NCBI GenBank assembly: GCA_910579745.1
Contig: CAJTVH010000039.1
Span: forward strand, 1 to 30,152
DNA: 30,152 bases
Source of the DNA: an uncultured Clostridia bacterium
GTDB lineage: Bacteria > Bacillota > Clostridia > Lachnospirales > CAG-274
Reading direction: 5' to 3'
Below the pieces are notes generated by a model that saw only the letters and a list, made by a program, of their open reading frames with translations, did no database searches and was not told where the DNA came from. Position numbers and translations under genes: made by a program. How positions within the stretch are numbered: position 1 is the stretch's first letter; every line of letters begins with the position of its first letter. Positions 6,638 through 15,709 of this stretch are shown here, one piece after another.

Positions 6638-7057
6638 ATGAGAGATAGAAATGGTTTTGATTCTTCAAATACAAAAAATTGTAAAATTTGCGGAAAAATA
6701 TTTTCTAATCCAAGAAGTGATATATGCCCAGAATGTATAGCGAGAGACGAGGAAGACTTTCAAAAAGTACGATTATTTTTAAAAGAGTTTCCTGGTTCAA
6801 AAATAGATGTGGTTGAAAAATATACAGATGTCTCAAAAAAGAAAATTTTACGGTATTTAAGACAGGAACGTCTTGAGTTGTCAGAGGGAGCAAATGATTT
6901 TTTGAAGTGCTCAAAGTGCGGAAAACCAATAACGACAGGTGTGTATTGTTCAGAGTGTTATGTGAATTTCTCAAAAGAAATAAATACTTTATTCAAAGCG
7001 GACACAGAAAAAAATGCCTCAGCTAAAATGCATATAACGTTTAACAAAAGAAAGTAG
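6638..7057 (+). CDS. YvyF-like (TIGR03826-type) protein with two zinc knuckles
   Basis: This 139-residue protein has two four-cysteine knuckles: C15/C18/C30/C33 (CKICG...CPEC) and C91/C94/C104/C107 (CSKCG...CSEC). Between them lies VRLFLKEFPGSKIDVVEKYT followed by DVSKKKILRYLRQERLEL, a helix-turn-helix-like segment. The first knuckle plus this segment is the pattern of YvyF, a small protein of flagellar regions in Bacillus and Clostridia. The second knuckle and the location are different here: clpS starts 17 bases downstream and clpA follows, with no flagellar gene adjacent. The design also recalls McsA, the zinc protein encoded next to clpC. I start at the ATG at 6638 because TAGGGGGGA precedes it. 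Role as a Clp partner is inference. Confidence 0.75.
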   Translation: MRDRNGFDSSNTKNCKICGKIFSNPRSDICPECIARDEEDFQKVRLFLKEFPGSKIDVVEKYTDVSKKKILRYLRQERLELSEGANDFLKCSKCGKPITTGVYCSECYVNFSKEINTLFKADTEKNASAKMHITFNKRK

Positions 7058-7074
7058 AGGAAGAGTGATTATTA

Positions 7075-7371
7075 ATGCCTGAATCAAAATTCTCAAGTGA
7101 GTTAAAAACCGAATTGAAAAAACCTAAAATGTATGTTGTGATAATGCATAACGATGATTACACAACAATGCGATTTGTTGTTGAGGTGTTAATACAAATT
7201 TTTAATAAGTCATCGATTGAAGCCTCTGAATTAATGATGAAAATTCATACAAAGGGAAACGCCGTTATAGGCATATATACTTATGATATAGCGGTTACAA
7301 AAAAGCTTCTCGCGGATAAAATGGCTAAACAAAGGGAATTTCCTTTAAAAATAACAATAGATGAGGAATAA
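7075..7371 (+). CDS. clpS: ClpS adaptor of the Clp protease
   Basis: This 98-residue adaptor docks on the ClpA N-domain and delivers proteins with destabilising N-terminal residues. After a flexible N-terminal tail the ClpS fold begins with MYVVIMHNDDYTTMRFVVEV; the NDD and the Met-Arg-Phe-Val that follow line the N-degron pocket in characterised ClpS proteins. The middle ASELMMKIHTKGNAVIGIYT and the end FPLKITIDEE are also as in the family. It is intact and of usual length. The stop is two bases before the clpA ATG, implying coupled expression. Many Bacillota lack ClpS and use ClpC with MecA or McsB; this clade keeps the ClpS/ClpA pair. Confidence 0.92.
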   Translation: MPESKFSSELKTELKKPKMYVVIMHNDDYTTMRFVVEVLIQIFNKSSIEASELMMKIHTKGNAVIGIYTYDIAVTKKLLADKMAKQREFPLKITIDEE

Positions 7372-7373
7372 TA

Positions 7374-9608
7374 ATGAAATTAGACAATATAACAAATCAG
7401 ATATACATTATTGCTTTTAATGAGGCTAAATTAAGAAGCCATGAATTTGTTACTCCCGAGCATTTTTTATATGCTGTTCTTTTATTCGACTCAGGAAAAG
7501 AAATATTGGAAAACAGCGGCGCTGACGCCGCTTCAGTTTTAAACGACCTTTCGGCTTTTTTTGAGAGTCACCTTGAGAAATTAAAAGAATGTGAACCGAT
7601 TGAATCTTTTTCGTTTATATCTTTAATTGAGCTTGCTGATAGAAAAGCTCAAAACAGGGGTAACGGGGCAATTTCTTTAAATGATATTTTGATTTCTTTT
7701 TTTGATTTAACAGAATCTTTTTCTGTGTATATCTTAAATAAAAACGGATTGACTAAAAATTCGTTGTTAAAATATATTTCTCACGGAATTTCTAAAAATA
7801 AAGTAAAAACAGTTCTTTTAAATCCAAATGCAAATGTTCGTACTGAAAAGGAAGATGAATTTTTAAATAGATTTACAACCGAGCTTACTGAAAAAGCTCT
7901 CGCGGGAGAAATTGATCCTTTAATAGGCAGAGAAGATGTGATATTTCGTACAATTCAAGTTTTATCAAGAAGAATGAAAAATAATCCAGTTCATGTGGGG
8001 GATCCGGGTGTTGGAAAGACTTCAGTTGTTGAGGGAATCGCGTGTAAAATAGCAAAAGGAGCGGTTCCTGATATAATAAAAAATTCAAAAATTTACTATG
8101 TAGATATAGGCTCTCTTGTCGCCGGAACTAAGTATAGAGGTGATTTTGAGGAGAGGTTTTTAAAATTGATTGAGATAATCTCAAAAGACGAAAGTCCTAT
8201 AATTTATATTGATGAAATTCATACTATAATAGGAACGGGAAGTGTTTCAGGTTCATTAGACGCGGCGGGTCTTTTGAAACCTTATCTTTTAAAAGGAAAT
8301 TTGAAAATAATAGGTTCCACAACTTATGATGAATATAAAAAGTATTTTGAAAAAGACAGAGCGCTGTCGAGACGATTTCAAAAAATTGAAATACTGGAAC
8401 CGACTATTTCAGAATGTATCAATATATTAAACGGAATAAAGCAGAAATATGAAAAGTATCATAACGTTAGGTATTCTCAGAATACAATAGAACTCGCGTG
8501 TACTCTTTCGGCTAAATATATAAAAGATAAATACTTGCCGGATAAGGCTATTGACGTAATTGATGAGGCTGGAGCTTATGTAAGGCTTTCCGCTAAGGAC
8601 AACTCTGTTATTAAAGTAAAGGATTCTGTTATTAAAAAAATCATATCAATGATTTCTAAAATTCCTGTTGAGAATTTAACTTTAAGTGATATTTCCAAAT
8701 TGAGAAATCTTGATACGGTATTAAAGAAGGAAATTTTTGGACAGGATGATGCTGTTGAAAGCGTTGTGAACACGGTGAAGTTCGCTAAATCAGGTTTGAG
8801 AAATGAAGAAAAACCGATTGCCTCATTGATGTTTGTAGGACCGACAGGTGTCGGGAAAACCGAAATATCCAAAAGATTAGCTAAACATTTGGGAATTGAG
8901 TTAATTCGTTTTGATATGAGTGAATATCAGGAAAAACATTCCGTTTCAAGTTTAATCGGAGCTCCTCCTGGATATGTTGGTTATGACGAGGGAGGAGTGT
9001 TGACGGATTTAGTGAATAAAACCCCGCATTGCGTACTACTTCTTGATGAAATAGAAAAAGCTCATAAAGATATTTTGAATGTACTTCTTCAAGTTATGGA
9101 TTATGGGACTCTTACGGACAATGCGGGAAAGAAAACAAATTTCAGAAATGTTATTTTAATTATGACGTCAAACGCGGGAGCGTCTCAAATAAATAAAAAT
9201 TATATAGGCTTTGATAATAAAAAATATTCATCGGACGCTATAAAATATGAGCTAAAAAATATGTTTTCCCCTGAATTCATAAACAGAATTGATGAAGTAG
9301 TAATTTTTAATGGACTTAATAAAGAGACGTCTGAAATGATAGTTAAAAAATCAATAAGTGATTTGAACTATCAACTTAAATCCAAAAATATTAAGTTGAC
9401 ATTAACTAAAAAAGCGTATAGTTATATTACTAATAAAGGATTTTCGGAAGAATATGGAGCGAGAGAAATAAATCGTATAATTGACAAGGAGCTAAAAAAG
9501 CTTCTGGTCAATGAGTTGATTTTTGGAAAACTTAATAAAGGCGGGAACGTGACAGTTGACTTTTTATCAGGGGAATTGAAAATATCTAAAATATTATCGC
9601 TGAAATAG
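7374..9608 (+). CDS. clpA: ATP-dependent Clp protease unfoldase ClpA
   Basis: This 744-residue AAA+ unfoldase feeds substrates to ClpP. It has an N-domain (about residues 1-145) that would receive ClpS; a first AAA module with Walker A GDPGVGKT near residue 210 and Walker B IIYIDEIHTI; and a second module with GPTGVGKT near 490, LLLDEIEKAH and MTSNAGA. An IGF tripeptide (YIGFDN, near residue 610) sits where ClpA and ClpX have their ClpP-docking loop, so ClpP interaction is expected. There is no ClpB/ClpC-type middle coiled coil, which supports ClpA. No clpP is in the window. The C-terminal DII domain (EEYGAREINRIIDKELKKLL) is complete. Confidence 0.93.
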   Translation: MKLDNITNQIYIIAFNEAKLRSHEFVTPEHFLYAVLLFDSGKEILENSGADAASVLNDLSAFFESHLEKLKECEPIESFSFISLIELADRKAQNRGNGAISLNDILISFFDLTESFSVYILNKNGLTKNSLLKYISHGISKNKVKTVLLNPNANVRTEKEDEFLNRFTTELTEKALAGEIDPLIGREDVIFRTIQVLSRRMKNNPVHVGDPGVGKTSVVEGIACKIAKGAVPDIIKNSKIYYVDIGSLVAGTKYRGDFEERFLKLIEIISKDESPIIYIDEIHTIIGTGSVSGSLDAAGLLKPYLLKGNLKIIGSTTYDEYKKYFEKDRALSRRFQKIEILEPTISECINILNGIKQKYEKYHNVRYSQNTIELACTLSAKYIKDKYLPDKAIDVIDEAGAYVRLSAKDNSVIKVKDSVIKKIISMISKIPVENLTLSDISKLRNLDTVLKKEIFGQDDAVESVVNTVKFAKSGLRNEEKPIASLMFVGPTGVGKTEISKRLAKHLGIELIRFDMSEYQEKHSVSSLIGAPPGYVGYDEGGVLTDLVNKTPHCVLLLDEIEKAHKDILNVLLQVMDYGTLTDNAGKKTNFRNVILIMTSNAGASQINKNYIGFDNKKYSSDAIKYELKNMFSPEFINRIDEVVIFNGLNKETSEMIVKKSISDLNYQLKSKNIKLTLTKKAYSYITNKGFSEEYGAREINRIIDKELKKLLVNELIFGKLNKGGNVTVDFLSGELKISKILSLK

Positions 9609-9852
9609 GCGTTTTTTTGAGAATAAAAGTACGCATAAAAAATTATAAAAATAATTTTAAATATGTTTATTTTATTTTTTGTGGTTTTAGAGATTTTTTA
9701 ATTGAAAAAGCTAATTATAATTTTTTGAAACTTATTATTTATACTATTTTAACAACTAATATATTTTTTAAGCACACATTATTGTATAGATTTTTAGTAA
9801 TATTAAATCTGTTCCATAATTAAACAATAATGATTTACAAAAGATTTTTTTT

Positions 9853-9920
9853 GTTAGGTAAAGTCTGATTTTTACGGTGATATTTATAAAGTATCTCAAA
9901 AAAATCAGGCAAAGTCTAAC
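9853..9920. repeat. Imperfect inverted repeat with flanking direct repeat
   Basis: GTTAG...TCTGATTTTT at the left is mirrored by AAAAATCAGG...CTAAC at the right, with mismatches in between. AAAGTCT also occurs in direct orientation in both arms. The nine bases AAAAGATTT occur just outside each arm (9839-9847 and 9922-9930). It could be a regulatory hairpin or the remains of a small inserted element. Confidence 0.4.
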
Positions 9921-10077
9921 GAAAAGATTTATCAAGTAACTTTGGTTAGATTATGTTGTAGGTCAATTGTTGAAAATTTATATATTTTTAGTAATTAACA
10001 TGTGTTTTTATTATATGATATAAATTACTTTGATACAAGTATTGTAAAAAATTTTGCGTATTTTTTTTAAATTTGTA

Positions 10078-10106
10078 TTTACTATTTTAAATAAAATTGT
10101 TATAAT
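10078..10106 (+). promoter_or_regulatory. Likely nifJ promoter
   Basis: TTTACT (10078-10083) and a perfect TATAAT (10101-10106) are 17 bases apart, about 100 bases before the nifJ start. The -35 box is imperfect. Confidence 0.6.
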
Positions 10107-10206
10107 GTAAATATAAAATATTTTGCTTTGAATTTTTAGGCAATAATATTTATTCCAAAAGCGGGTTTCCGCAATAACATATTTTTTATTAAGGGGGAAT
10201 TTTTAA

Positions 10207-13200
10207 ATGTCTAAGGTTATGAAAACCATGGACGGTAACCAAGCTGCCGCAGAAATTTCTTATGCTTTCACAGAGGTTGCCGGAATCTATCCTATTACTC
10301 CGTCATCTCCAATGGCTGAACATGTTGATGAATGGGCCGCTAAAGGAAAGAAAAATCTTTTTGGACAAACTGTAAGAGTTGTTGAGATGCAGTCAGAAGC
10401 GGGAGCTGCTGGTACTGTACACGGCTCTTTATCAGCGGGTGCTTTAACAACTACATATACAGCTTCACAAGGTTTGCTTCTTATGATACCTAATATGTAT
10501 AAAATCGCGGGTGAGTTACTTCCTTGCGTTCTTCATGTCAGCGCTCGTTGTATAGCCAGCCACGCTCTTAATATTTTTGGAGATCATTCAGATGTTATGG
10601 CTTGCCGTCAAACTGGATTTGCTATGCTGGCTTCTTCAAACGTTCAGGAAGTTATGGATTTAGGTGCCGTTTCTCATCTTTCAACAATAAAATCAAGGGT
10701 TCCTTTCCTCCATTTCTTTGATGGGTTCCGTACTTCTCATGAAATTCAGAAAATTGAGGTTCTTGACTATGAAGACCTTAAAAAAATTGTTGACTGGGAT
10801 GCTATAAACTCATTTAAGAAAAACGCTCTTAATCCCGAACATCCTGTTACAAGAGGTACTTGCCAGGGTTATGATATATTTTTCCAGGCTCGTGAGGCTT
10901 GTAATCCATTTTATGATGAGGTTCCCGGTGTTGTTGAAAATTATATGAACGAAATCAGCAAGCTTACGGGAAGAGACTATAAATTATTCAATTATTATGG
11001 AGCTCCGGACGCCGATAGAGTTATTGTGGCTATGGGTTCGGTTTGTGACGCTATTACGGAGACTATTGATTACTTAAACGCGAAAGGTGAAAAAGTTGGT
11101 CTTGTAAACGTTCATTTATTTAGACCTTTTGTTCAGGACAAATTCTTGGAAGCTATTCCTGCCACAGCTAAGAAAATCGCTGTTCTTGACAGAACTAAAG
11201 AACCGGGTTCTTTGGGCGAGCCTTTATATCAAGATGTATGTACAGCGTTCTATAATAAAAAAGATCAGCGCGTAATTGTCGGAGGACGCTACGGTCTTGG
11301 TTCAAAAGACACTACGCCAGCTAATATTGTCGCTGTTTATGAGAATCTTAATACTCCTGAACCAAAAAATGGATTTACAATTGGTATCGTGGATGATGTA
11401 ACGAATCTTTCTCTTCCTACAGGTGATGAAATCGACGTTACTCCTGAAGGTACTATAAGCTGTAAGTTCTGGGGTCTTGGCTCGGACGGTACTGTCGGCG
11501 CTAATAAAAACTCTATCAAAATTATCGGAGACCATACAGATATGTACGCTCAGGCGTATTTTGCTTATGACTCTAAAAAATCAGGCGGCGTTACGACTTC
11601 TCATCTTCGTTTTGGTAAAAATCCAATTCGTTCACCTTATCTTGTTAAAACCGCTGATTTTGTGGCGTGTCATCAGCAGGCTTATCTGGCTAAATATGAC
11701 ATTGTTTCCGATCTTAAAGATGGCGGAAATTTCCTTTTGAATTGTCAGTGGTCACAGGAAGAGCTTGACACTCATCTTCCGGCAAGCGTAAAGAAATATA
11801 TCGCTGAACATAAAATTAATCTTTATACTATAAACGCTGTTCAAATAGCTAAGGAAATTGGTCTTGGAGGTCGTTTTAACGCTGTATTACAGGCTGCTTT
11901 CTTTAAAATAGCTAATATTATTCCTATTGATGACGCGATTAAATATATGAAAGAGGCAATTGTAAAATCTTACGGTAAAAAAGGCGAGAAAGTTGTTAAT
12001 ATGAACTATGCCGCTGTTGACCAGGGCGTACAGCACGTAGTTAAAATTGACGTTCCCGCTTCATGGGCTTCAGCTGTTGATACAGATGAGGCTGCGGCAA
12101 CTTCTGATAGACCGGAATTTATTAAAAATGTTGTTGATCCTATAAATGCTCAAAAAGGTGACGAACTTCCTGTTTCGGCGTTTAAAGGTATTGAGGATGG
12201 TACATTGCAGCCAGGTACTTCCGCTTATGAAAAACGAGGCGTCGCTATTAATGTTCCAAGCTGGAACGTAGATTCATGTATTCAATGTAATCAGTGTGCT
12301 TTTGTTTGCCCGCATGCCGCTATAAGACCTGTTCTTCTTACGGCTGATGAGGCTTCAAACGCTCCTGAGGGATTTGCCACCAAAGCTGGTATGAAAGGCT
12401 ATGAGCAATATCAATTTAGAATTCAAGTTGACGTTATGGACTGTACGGGCTGTGGAAACTGCGCTCAGTCTTGTCCAGCCAACGCTAAAGCTGAAACTCT
12501 TGTTATGAAACCTCTTGAAAGCCAACTTGAGCAAGTTCCCAATTGGGATTATGCCATGACTTTGTCATATAAAGAAAATCCTATTGGCAAGACTACAGTT
12601 AAAGGAAGTCAATTCGAGCAACCTCTTCTTGAGTTCTCTGGTTCTTGCGCTGGTTGTGCCGAGACAGCTTACGCTAAGCTTATCACTCAGTTATTTGGAG
12701 ATAGGATGTATGTAGCTAACGCTACGGGTTGTTCCTCAATTTGGGGTGCTTCCGCTCCCGCGACACCTTATACCACAAATCATAAGGGTCAAGGTCCGGC
12801 GTGGTCAAACTCATTATTTGAGGACAACGCTGAGTTTGGTCTTGGTATGTATACAGCTGTTAAACAACAAAGAGAGCTTTTAAAGGAAAATGTCGAAGCG
12901 CTTATGGCCGCGGCTAATTCAGATGATGTTAAAAAAGCTTGTCAAGGCTGGATTGATACAATGTTTGACGGGGAGAAGTCAAAAGCTTCATCCGCTAAAC
13001 TTATTGAGGTTATTTCAGCTTGTGACTGTGATAATGAGAATAAGAAATTTATTCTTAACAATAAAGAACATCTTGTTAAAAAGTCTCAATGGATTTTTGG
13101 AGGAGACGGTTGGTCATACGATATTGGTTTCGGAGGTGTGGATCACGTTCTTGCTTCAGGTGAAGATGTAAATATTTTCGTATTTGATACAGAGGTTTAC

Positions 13201-13707
13201 TCAAATACAGGTGGACAGGCTTCAAAAGCTACTCCAGCGGCCGCTGTCGCTAAATTCGCGGCGTCAGGCAAAAAGGTTCGCAAAAAAGACCTTGGTATGA
13301 TTGCTAAGAGTTATGGGTATGTATATGTTGCGCAGGTAGCTATGGGAGCTGATAAAAATCAGTTGTTAAAGGCGGTTCTTGAGGCGGAAGCTTATAACGG
13401 ACCTTCATTGATTATCGCTTATTCACCATGTATTAATCATGGTATTAACATGATGAATTCTCAGCTTGAGGCTAAAAAGGCTGTTGAATGTGGTTATTGG
13501 CAGTTATACAGATATAATCCTGAAACGGAAGAGTTTTCATTGGATTCAAAAGAACCTACGGGTGACTTTAAAGAATTTATTCAAGGTGAAGTTCGTTATA
13601 CATCACTTAAGAGAGCGTTCCCAGAAACGGCGGATGAGTTATTTGATAAATGTGCCGAGGACGCTAAGAGAAGACTTGAGGGTTATAAAAAATTAGCCGG
13701 AAAGTAG
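10207..13707 (+). CDS. nifJ: Pyruvate:ferredoxin (flavodoxin) oxidoreductase
   Basis: This 1166-residue single-chain PFOR splits pyruvate with CoA to acetyl-CoA, CO2 and reduced ferredoxin, the main pyruvate exit of fermenting anaerobes. In order: an N-terminal pyrimidine-binding domain (GNQAAAEISYAFTEVAGIYP, ITPSSPMAE); domain II; a gamma-type catalytic region; two [4Fe-4S] ferredoxin motifs near residues 691 (CIQCNQCAFVCP) and 745 (CTGCGNCAQSCP); and a C-terminal ThDP domain with CAGCAET and GGDGWSYDIGFGGVDH plus DTEVYSNTGGQ. Length is full. AAGGGGG precedes the ATG. Codon use is richer in GC-ending triplets than the AT-heavy neighbours and is very regular, as expected for an abundant enzyme. 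It is monocistronic: terminator structures follow at once. Confidence 0.97.
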   Translation: MSKVMKTMDGNQAAAEISYAFTEVAGIYPITPSSPMAEHVDEWAAKGKKNLFGQTVRVVEMQSEAGAAGTVHGSLSAGALTTTYTASQGLLLMIPNMYKIAGELLPCVLHVSARCIASHALNIFGDHSDVMACRQTGFAMLASSNVQEVMDLGAVSHLSTIKSRVPFLHFFDGFRTSHEIQKIEVLDYEDLKKIVDWDAINSFKKNALNPEHPVTRGTCQGYDIFFQAREACNPFYDEVPGVVENYMNEISKLTGRDYKLFNYYGAPDADRVIVAMGSVCDAITETIDYLNAKGEKVGLVNVHLFRPFVQDKFLEAIPATAKKIAVLDRTKEPGSLGEPLYQDVCTAFYNKKDQRVIVGGRYGLGSKDTTPANIVAVYENLNTPEPKNGFTIGIVDDVTNLSLPTGDEIDVTPEGTISCKFWGLGSDGTVGANKNSIKIIGDHTDMYAQAYFAYDSKKSGGVTTSHLRFGKNPIRSPYLVKTADFVACHQQAYLAKYDIVSDLKDGGNFLLNCQWSQEELDTHLPASVKKYIAEHKINLYTINAVQIAKEIGLGGRFNAVLQAAFFKIANIIPIDDAIKYMKEAIVKSYGKKGEKVVNMNYAAVDQGVQHVVKIDVPASWASAVDTDEAAATSDRPEFIKNVVDPINAQKGDELPVSAFKGIEDGTLQPGTSAYEKRGVAINVPSWNVDSCIQCNQCAFVCPHAAIRPVLLTADEASNAPEGFATKAGMKGYEQYQFRIQVDVMDCTGCGNCAQSCPANAKAETLVMKPLESQLEQVPNWDYAMTLSYKENPIGKTTVKGSQFEQPLLEFSGSCAGCAETAYAKLITQLFGDRMYVANATGCSSIWGASAPATPYTTNHKGQGPAWSNSLFEDNAEFGLGMYTAVKQQRELLKENVEALMAAANSDDVKKACQGWIDTMFDGEKSKASSAKLIEVISACDCDNENKKFILNNKEHLVKKSQWIFGGDGWSYDIGFGGVDHVLASGEDVNIFVFDTEVYSNTGGQASKATPAAAVAKFAASGKKVRKKDLGMIAKSYGYVYVAQVAMGADKNQLLKAVLEAEAYNGPSLIIAYSPCINHGINMMNSQLEAKKAVECGYWQLYRYNPETEEFSLDSKEPTGDFKEFIQGEVRYTSLKRAFPETADELFDKCAEDAKRRLEGYKKLAGK

Positions 13708-13747
13708 TAAATTAAAAATATAAGTTATTTTATGATTTATAAACGGA

Positions 13748-13773
13748 TGGGAGGCTATTATTTTAGTCTCCTA
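13748..13773 (+). terminator. Hairpin directly after nifJ
   Basis: GGAGGCTA pairs with TAGTCTCC, including one G-T wobble, around a short T-rich loop, followed by a weak T-containing tract. It is a first, weaker stop for the nifJ transcript before the strong terminator at 13791-13848. Confidence 0.5.
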
Positions 13774-13790
13774 TTTGTTTGAATTCTCGT

Positions 13791-13848
13791 AAATAAAAAA
13801 TCAATCTAAATTATGTAATATCTGTTAATTTAGATTGATTTTTTATTT
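13791..13848. terminator. Strong bidirectional terminator, 23-bp perfect inverted repeat
   Basis: Positions 13791-13813 and 13826-13848 are exact reverse complements over 23 bases with a 12-base loop. The outer part of each arm is A-rich at the left and T-rich at the right, so a U tract is present in either direction. It separates convergent nifJ and the minus-strand acyltransferase gene. Confidence 0.88.
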
Positions 13849-13917
13849 TATTTGTATGTATATGAAGTGTATATTTTTAGACAACTGAAAATTAAAAAGT
13901 TTTAATAAAGAGTTTTT

Positions 13918-14652
13918 TTAAATTAATTTGAAAATAAATGTTAAACAAAAATATAGAATCGGTTGATGTAATATGTAAATAGGCAAAGAATGTTTCCCCA
14001 AAAATTCTATAACTTTAATTTTTTTAGAAGTTAAACAGTTTAATTTATCCATCTCTTTTACTTTAAAGTAAATAAAATATCCTGTAAGAAACAAGAAAAA
14101 CCATGGAATTAGCGGAAAATAATCTGTAGAATGAAATTCCGGATTTGGAAAACCGAAATACGCTGTCAGAAAGTTATTATATAAAAAATCAGGCAAATCA
14201 AAAATTCTTACTTGAAAAAAGCTAATATACCCTTTTTTTGCGTTTATTGATAATAAAAACAAAAGAAGACTAAGAAAGATACCTGTTGAAGAGTGAATTT
14301 TTAAAAGTAGTTTTTCTAAAGGTATCATTAACAACATACAGGAACCAAGCATTGTTAAAATACCAAAAATAATTTTTTGAGAAGGTAGAACTATAACGGT
14401 AGTTCCTGTTATAATAAGTCCCGATATAAATACTATGATACCTCTTTTTAACTTTTTTCTTCCAAAATTCCAGCAAAAACCAGAAAGTAAAATAAAGCTT
14501 ATACATATACTTTGCTGCCATACATATGCCCATATAGAATGAAACCATTTTAAATCAGCGTTAAATAGATAAACTAAGTCCCAGATAGTATGATATAATA
14601 TCATACTAATAATGGAAATTCCCCGTGCGCAATCCAATATTGAGTATCTCAT
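13918..14652 (-). CDS. DUF1624 (HGSNAT-like) membrane acyltransferase
   Basis: This 244-residue integral membrane protein begins MRYSILDCARGISIISMILY then HTIWDL. The R..LD..RG.....M...H pattern with a membrane helix is the signature of the heparan-alpha-glucosaminide N-acetyltransferase catalytic domain (DUF1624) and related acyltransferase-3 proteins, in which the histidine is thought to act in acyl transfer. About seven hydrophobic helices follow. The C-terminal FLGKHSLPIYILHQPILYF is the typical last helix (G..SL.IY..H.P). Bacterial members acylate cell-surface glycans or lipids; the actual substrate here is unknown. CAGGAGA lies upstream of the ATG. It stands alone with its own promoter. 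Confidence 0.85.
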   Translation of the reverse strand: MRYSILDCARGISIISMILYHTIWDLVYLFNADLKWFHSIWAYVWQQSICISFILLSGFCWNFGRKKLKRGIIVFISGLIITGTTVIVLPSQKIIFGILTMLGSCMLLMIPLEKLLLKIHSSTGIFLSLLLFLLSINAKKGYISFFQVRIFDLPDFLYNNFLTAYFGFPNPEFHSTDYFPLIPWFFLFLTGYFIYFKVKEMDKLNCLTSKKIKVIEFLGKHSLPIYILHQPILYFCLTFIFKLI

Positions 14653-15184
14653 AAATTATCTCCTGATAACTATATTAATTTAAGTAAACTATGCGGTTAA
14701 AGATGAGTAAATAAATTTAAATTATAAATAATATTTTTTTATAAAAGCAAATTTTTTACTACTTATCATTTTATATTATATATATTTTTTGTCAAGATAA
14801 ATTTTGGCTTATAGTAATTTTAAACTATTGAATTGTTTGTATAATCAATTAAGATATATAAAAAGCTATAGTAATAAGCGGTATAATATTTAATAACCAT
14901 AAAAATAGAGATAATAAAAATTAAAAAAATATCAGGTTTTGTTTTATGTAAAAAAATGGAGTGGAGCAGATAGTTAAGCAAAAAAGTTATTTGAGAAAGT
15001 AAAAATATTTTGAGGAAATATATCAGATATAAATCTATATATAAAAAGCGTAAAGAATTGAAAAAAGCGCTTAAAATAATAGAATTAAAAAATTTATTGA
15101 AAAAGCGAATAAAAGTTTTATTTTTTATAATGTCACTTATTTTATAATAATAAAAAATAATTTTTTTGAGGAGAATATAAAATT
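14653..15184. other. AT-rich divergent intergenic region
   Basis: This 530-base stretch separates the minus-strand acyltransferase from the plus-strand cysteine hydrolase. It carries the promoter at 14768-14795 on the minus strand and a weaker TTGAAA-N16-TAGAAT pair at 15058-15085 on the plus strand. I see no gene, RNA motif or repeat in the rest. Confidence 0.55.
14768..14795 (-). promoter_or_regulatory. Likely promoter of the DUF1624 gene
   Basis: On the minus strand a perfect TTGACA (14795-14790) is followed after 16 bases by TAAAAT (14773-14768). It lies about 115 bases upstream of the acyltransferase ATG. Confidence 0.6.
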
Positions 15185-15709
15185 ATGAGAAAAACTCTTA
15201 TTGTAGTTGATATGCAAAATGATTTTGTTTATGGTCCTTTAAGTACAGATGAATCCAAATTAATTGTTAGAAATGTAAAAAATAAAATTTATAAATATAA
15301 TGAACAGGGTGATTGGATTATTTTTACAAGGGATACGCATTATGATGATTACTTGAGTACAAATGAAGGTAAAAAACTTCCGATTTCTCATTGTATTAAA
15401 AATACTTATGGCTGGAAAATTGCGGAAGGTTTAGAAGTTGAAAATTGTATATATATTAATAAGTCTACTTTTGGATGGATATATTGGAGAGAAACTTTTG
15501 GAAAATACAATATAAGGTCTGAAGAAATTGAACTTATAGGTCTTTGTACAGATATTTGCGTAGTGTCTAACGCTATTATCTTAAAAGCGTCATTTCCAAA
15601 TGCCGAAATTACTGTAGATGTGAGTTGCTGTGCTGGTGTGACACCTGAAACACATAAAGCAGCTCTTGAAACTATGAAAGTGTGCCAAATTAATATAATA
15701 GGAGAATAA
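15185..15709 (+). CDS. Isochorismatase-fold cysteine hydrolase, probable nicotinamidase
   Basis: This 174-residue protein belongs to the isochorismatase-like hydrolases. The start, TLIVVDMQNDFVYG, has the catalytic aspartate (Asp9). A metal-site-like DTH (in FTRDTHYDDYL) followed by PISHC fits the Asp-X-His...His set of nicotinamidases. NKSTFGW near residue 100 supplies the lysine, and IGLCTDICVVSNAI near 120 holds the catalytic cysteine (normally in G.CTD.CV). Nicotinamidase (nicotinamide to nicotinate, NAD salvage) is therefore the best guess, but related hydrolases share the fold, so I give no symbol. GAGGAGA precedes the ATG. It stands alone, with a MITE about 370 bases downstream. Confidence 0.82.
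   Translation: MRKTLIVVDMQNDFVYGPLSTDESKLIVRNVKNKIYKYNEQGDWIIFTRDTHYDDYLSTNEGKKLPISHCIKNTYGWKIAEGLEVENCIYINKSTFGWIYWRETFGKYNIRSEEIELIGLCTDICVVSNAIILKASFPNAEITVDVSCCAGVTPETHKAALETMKVCQINIIGE

Larger units (their letters stand above)
9609..10206. other. Intergenic region upstream of nifJ
   Basis: About 600 bases of AT-rich DNA. I find no supported gene: a plus-strand open frame at 9617-9823 is almost all Phe, Ile, Asn, Lys and Leu and has no ribosome site. The recognisable signals are an imperfect inverted repeat at 9853-9920 and the nifJ promoter at 10078-10106. No clear terminator for clpA is seen. Confidence 0.55.

Noticed and set aside
7374..9608. Considered calling the Clp ATPase ClpC or ClpB
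   Set aside because: There is no middle coiled-coil domain, clpS is directly upstream, and the N-domain and length fit ClpA.
9617..9823. Plus-strand open frame of 68 codons after clpA
   Set aside because: Composition is almost only Phe, Ile, Leu, Asn, Lys and Tyr from AT-rich DNA, with no ribosome binding site and no recognisable motif.
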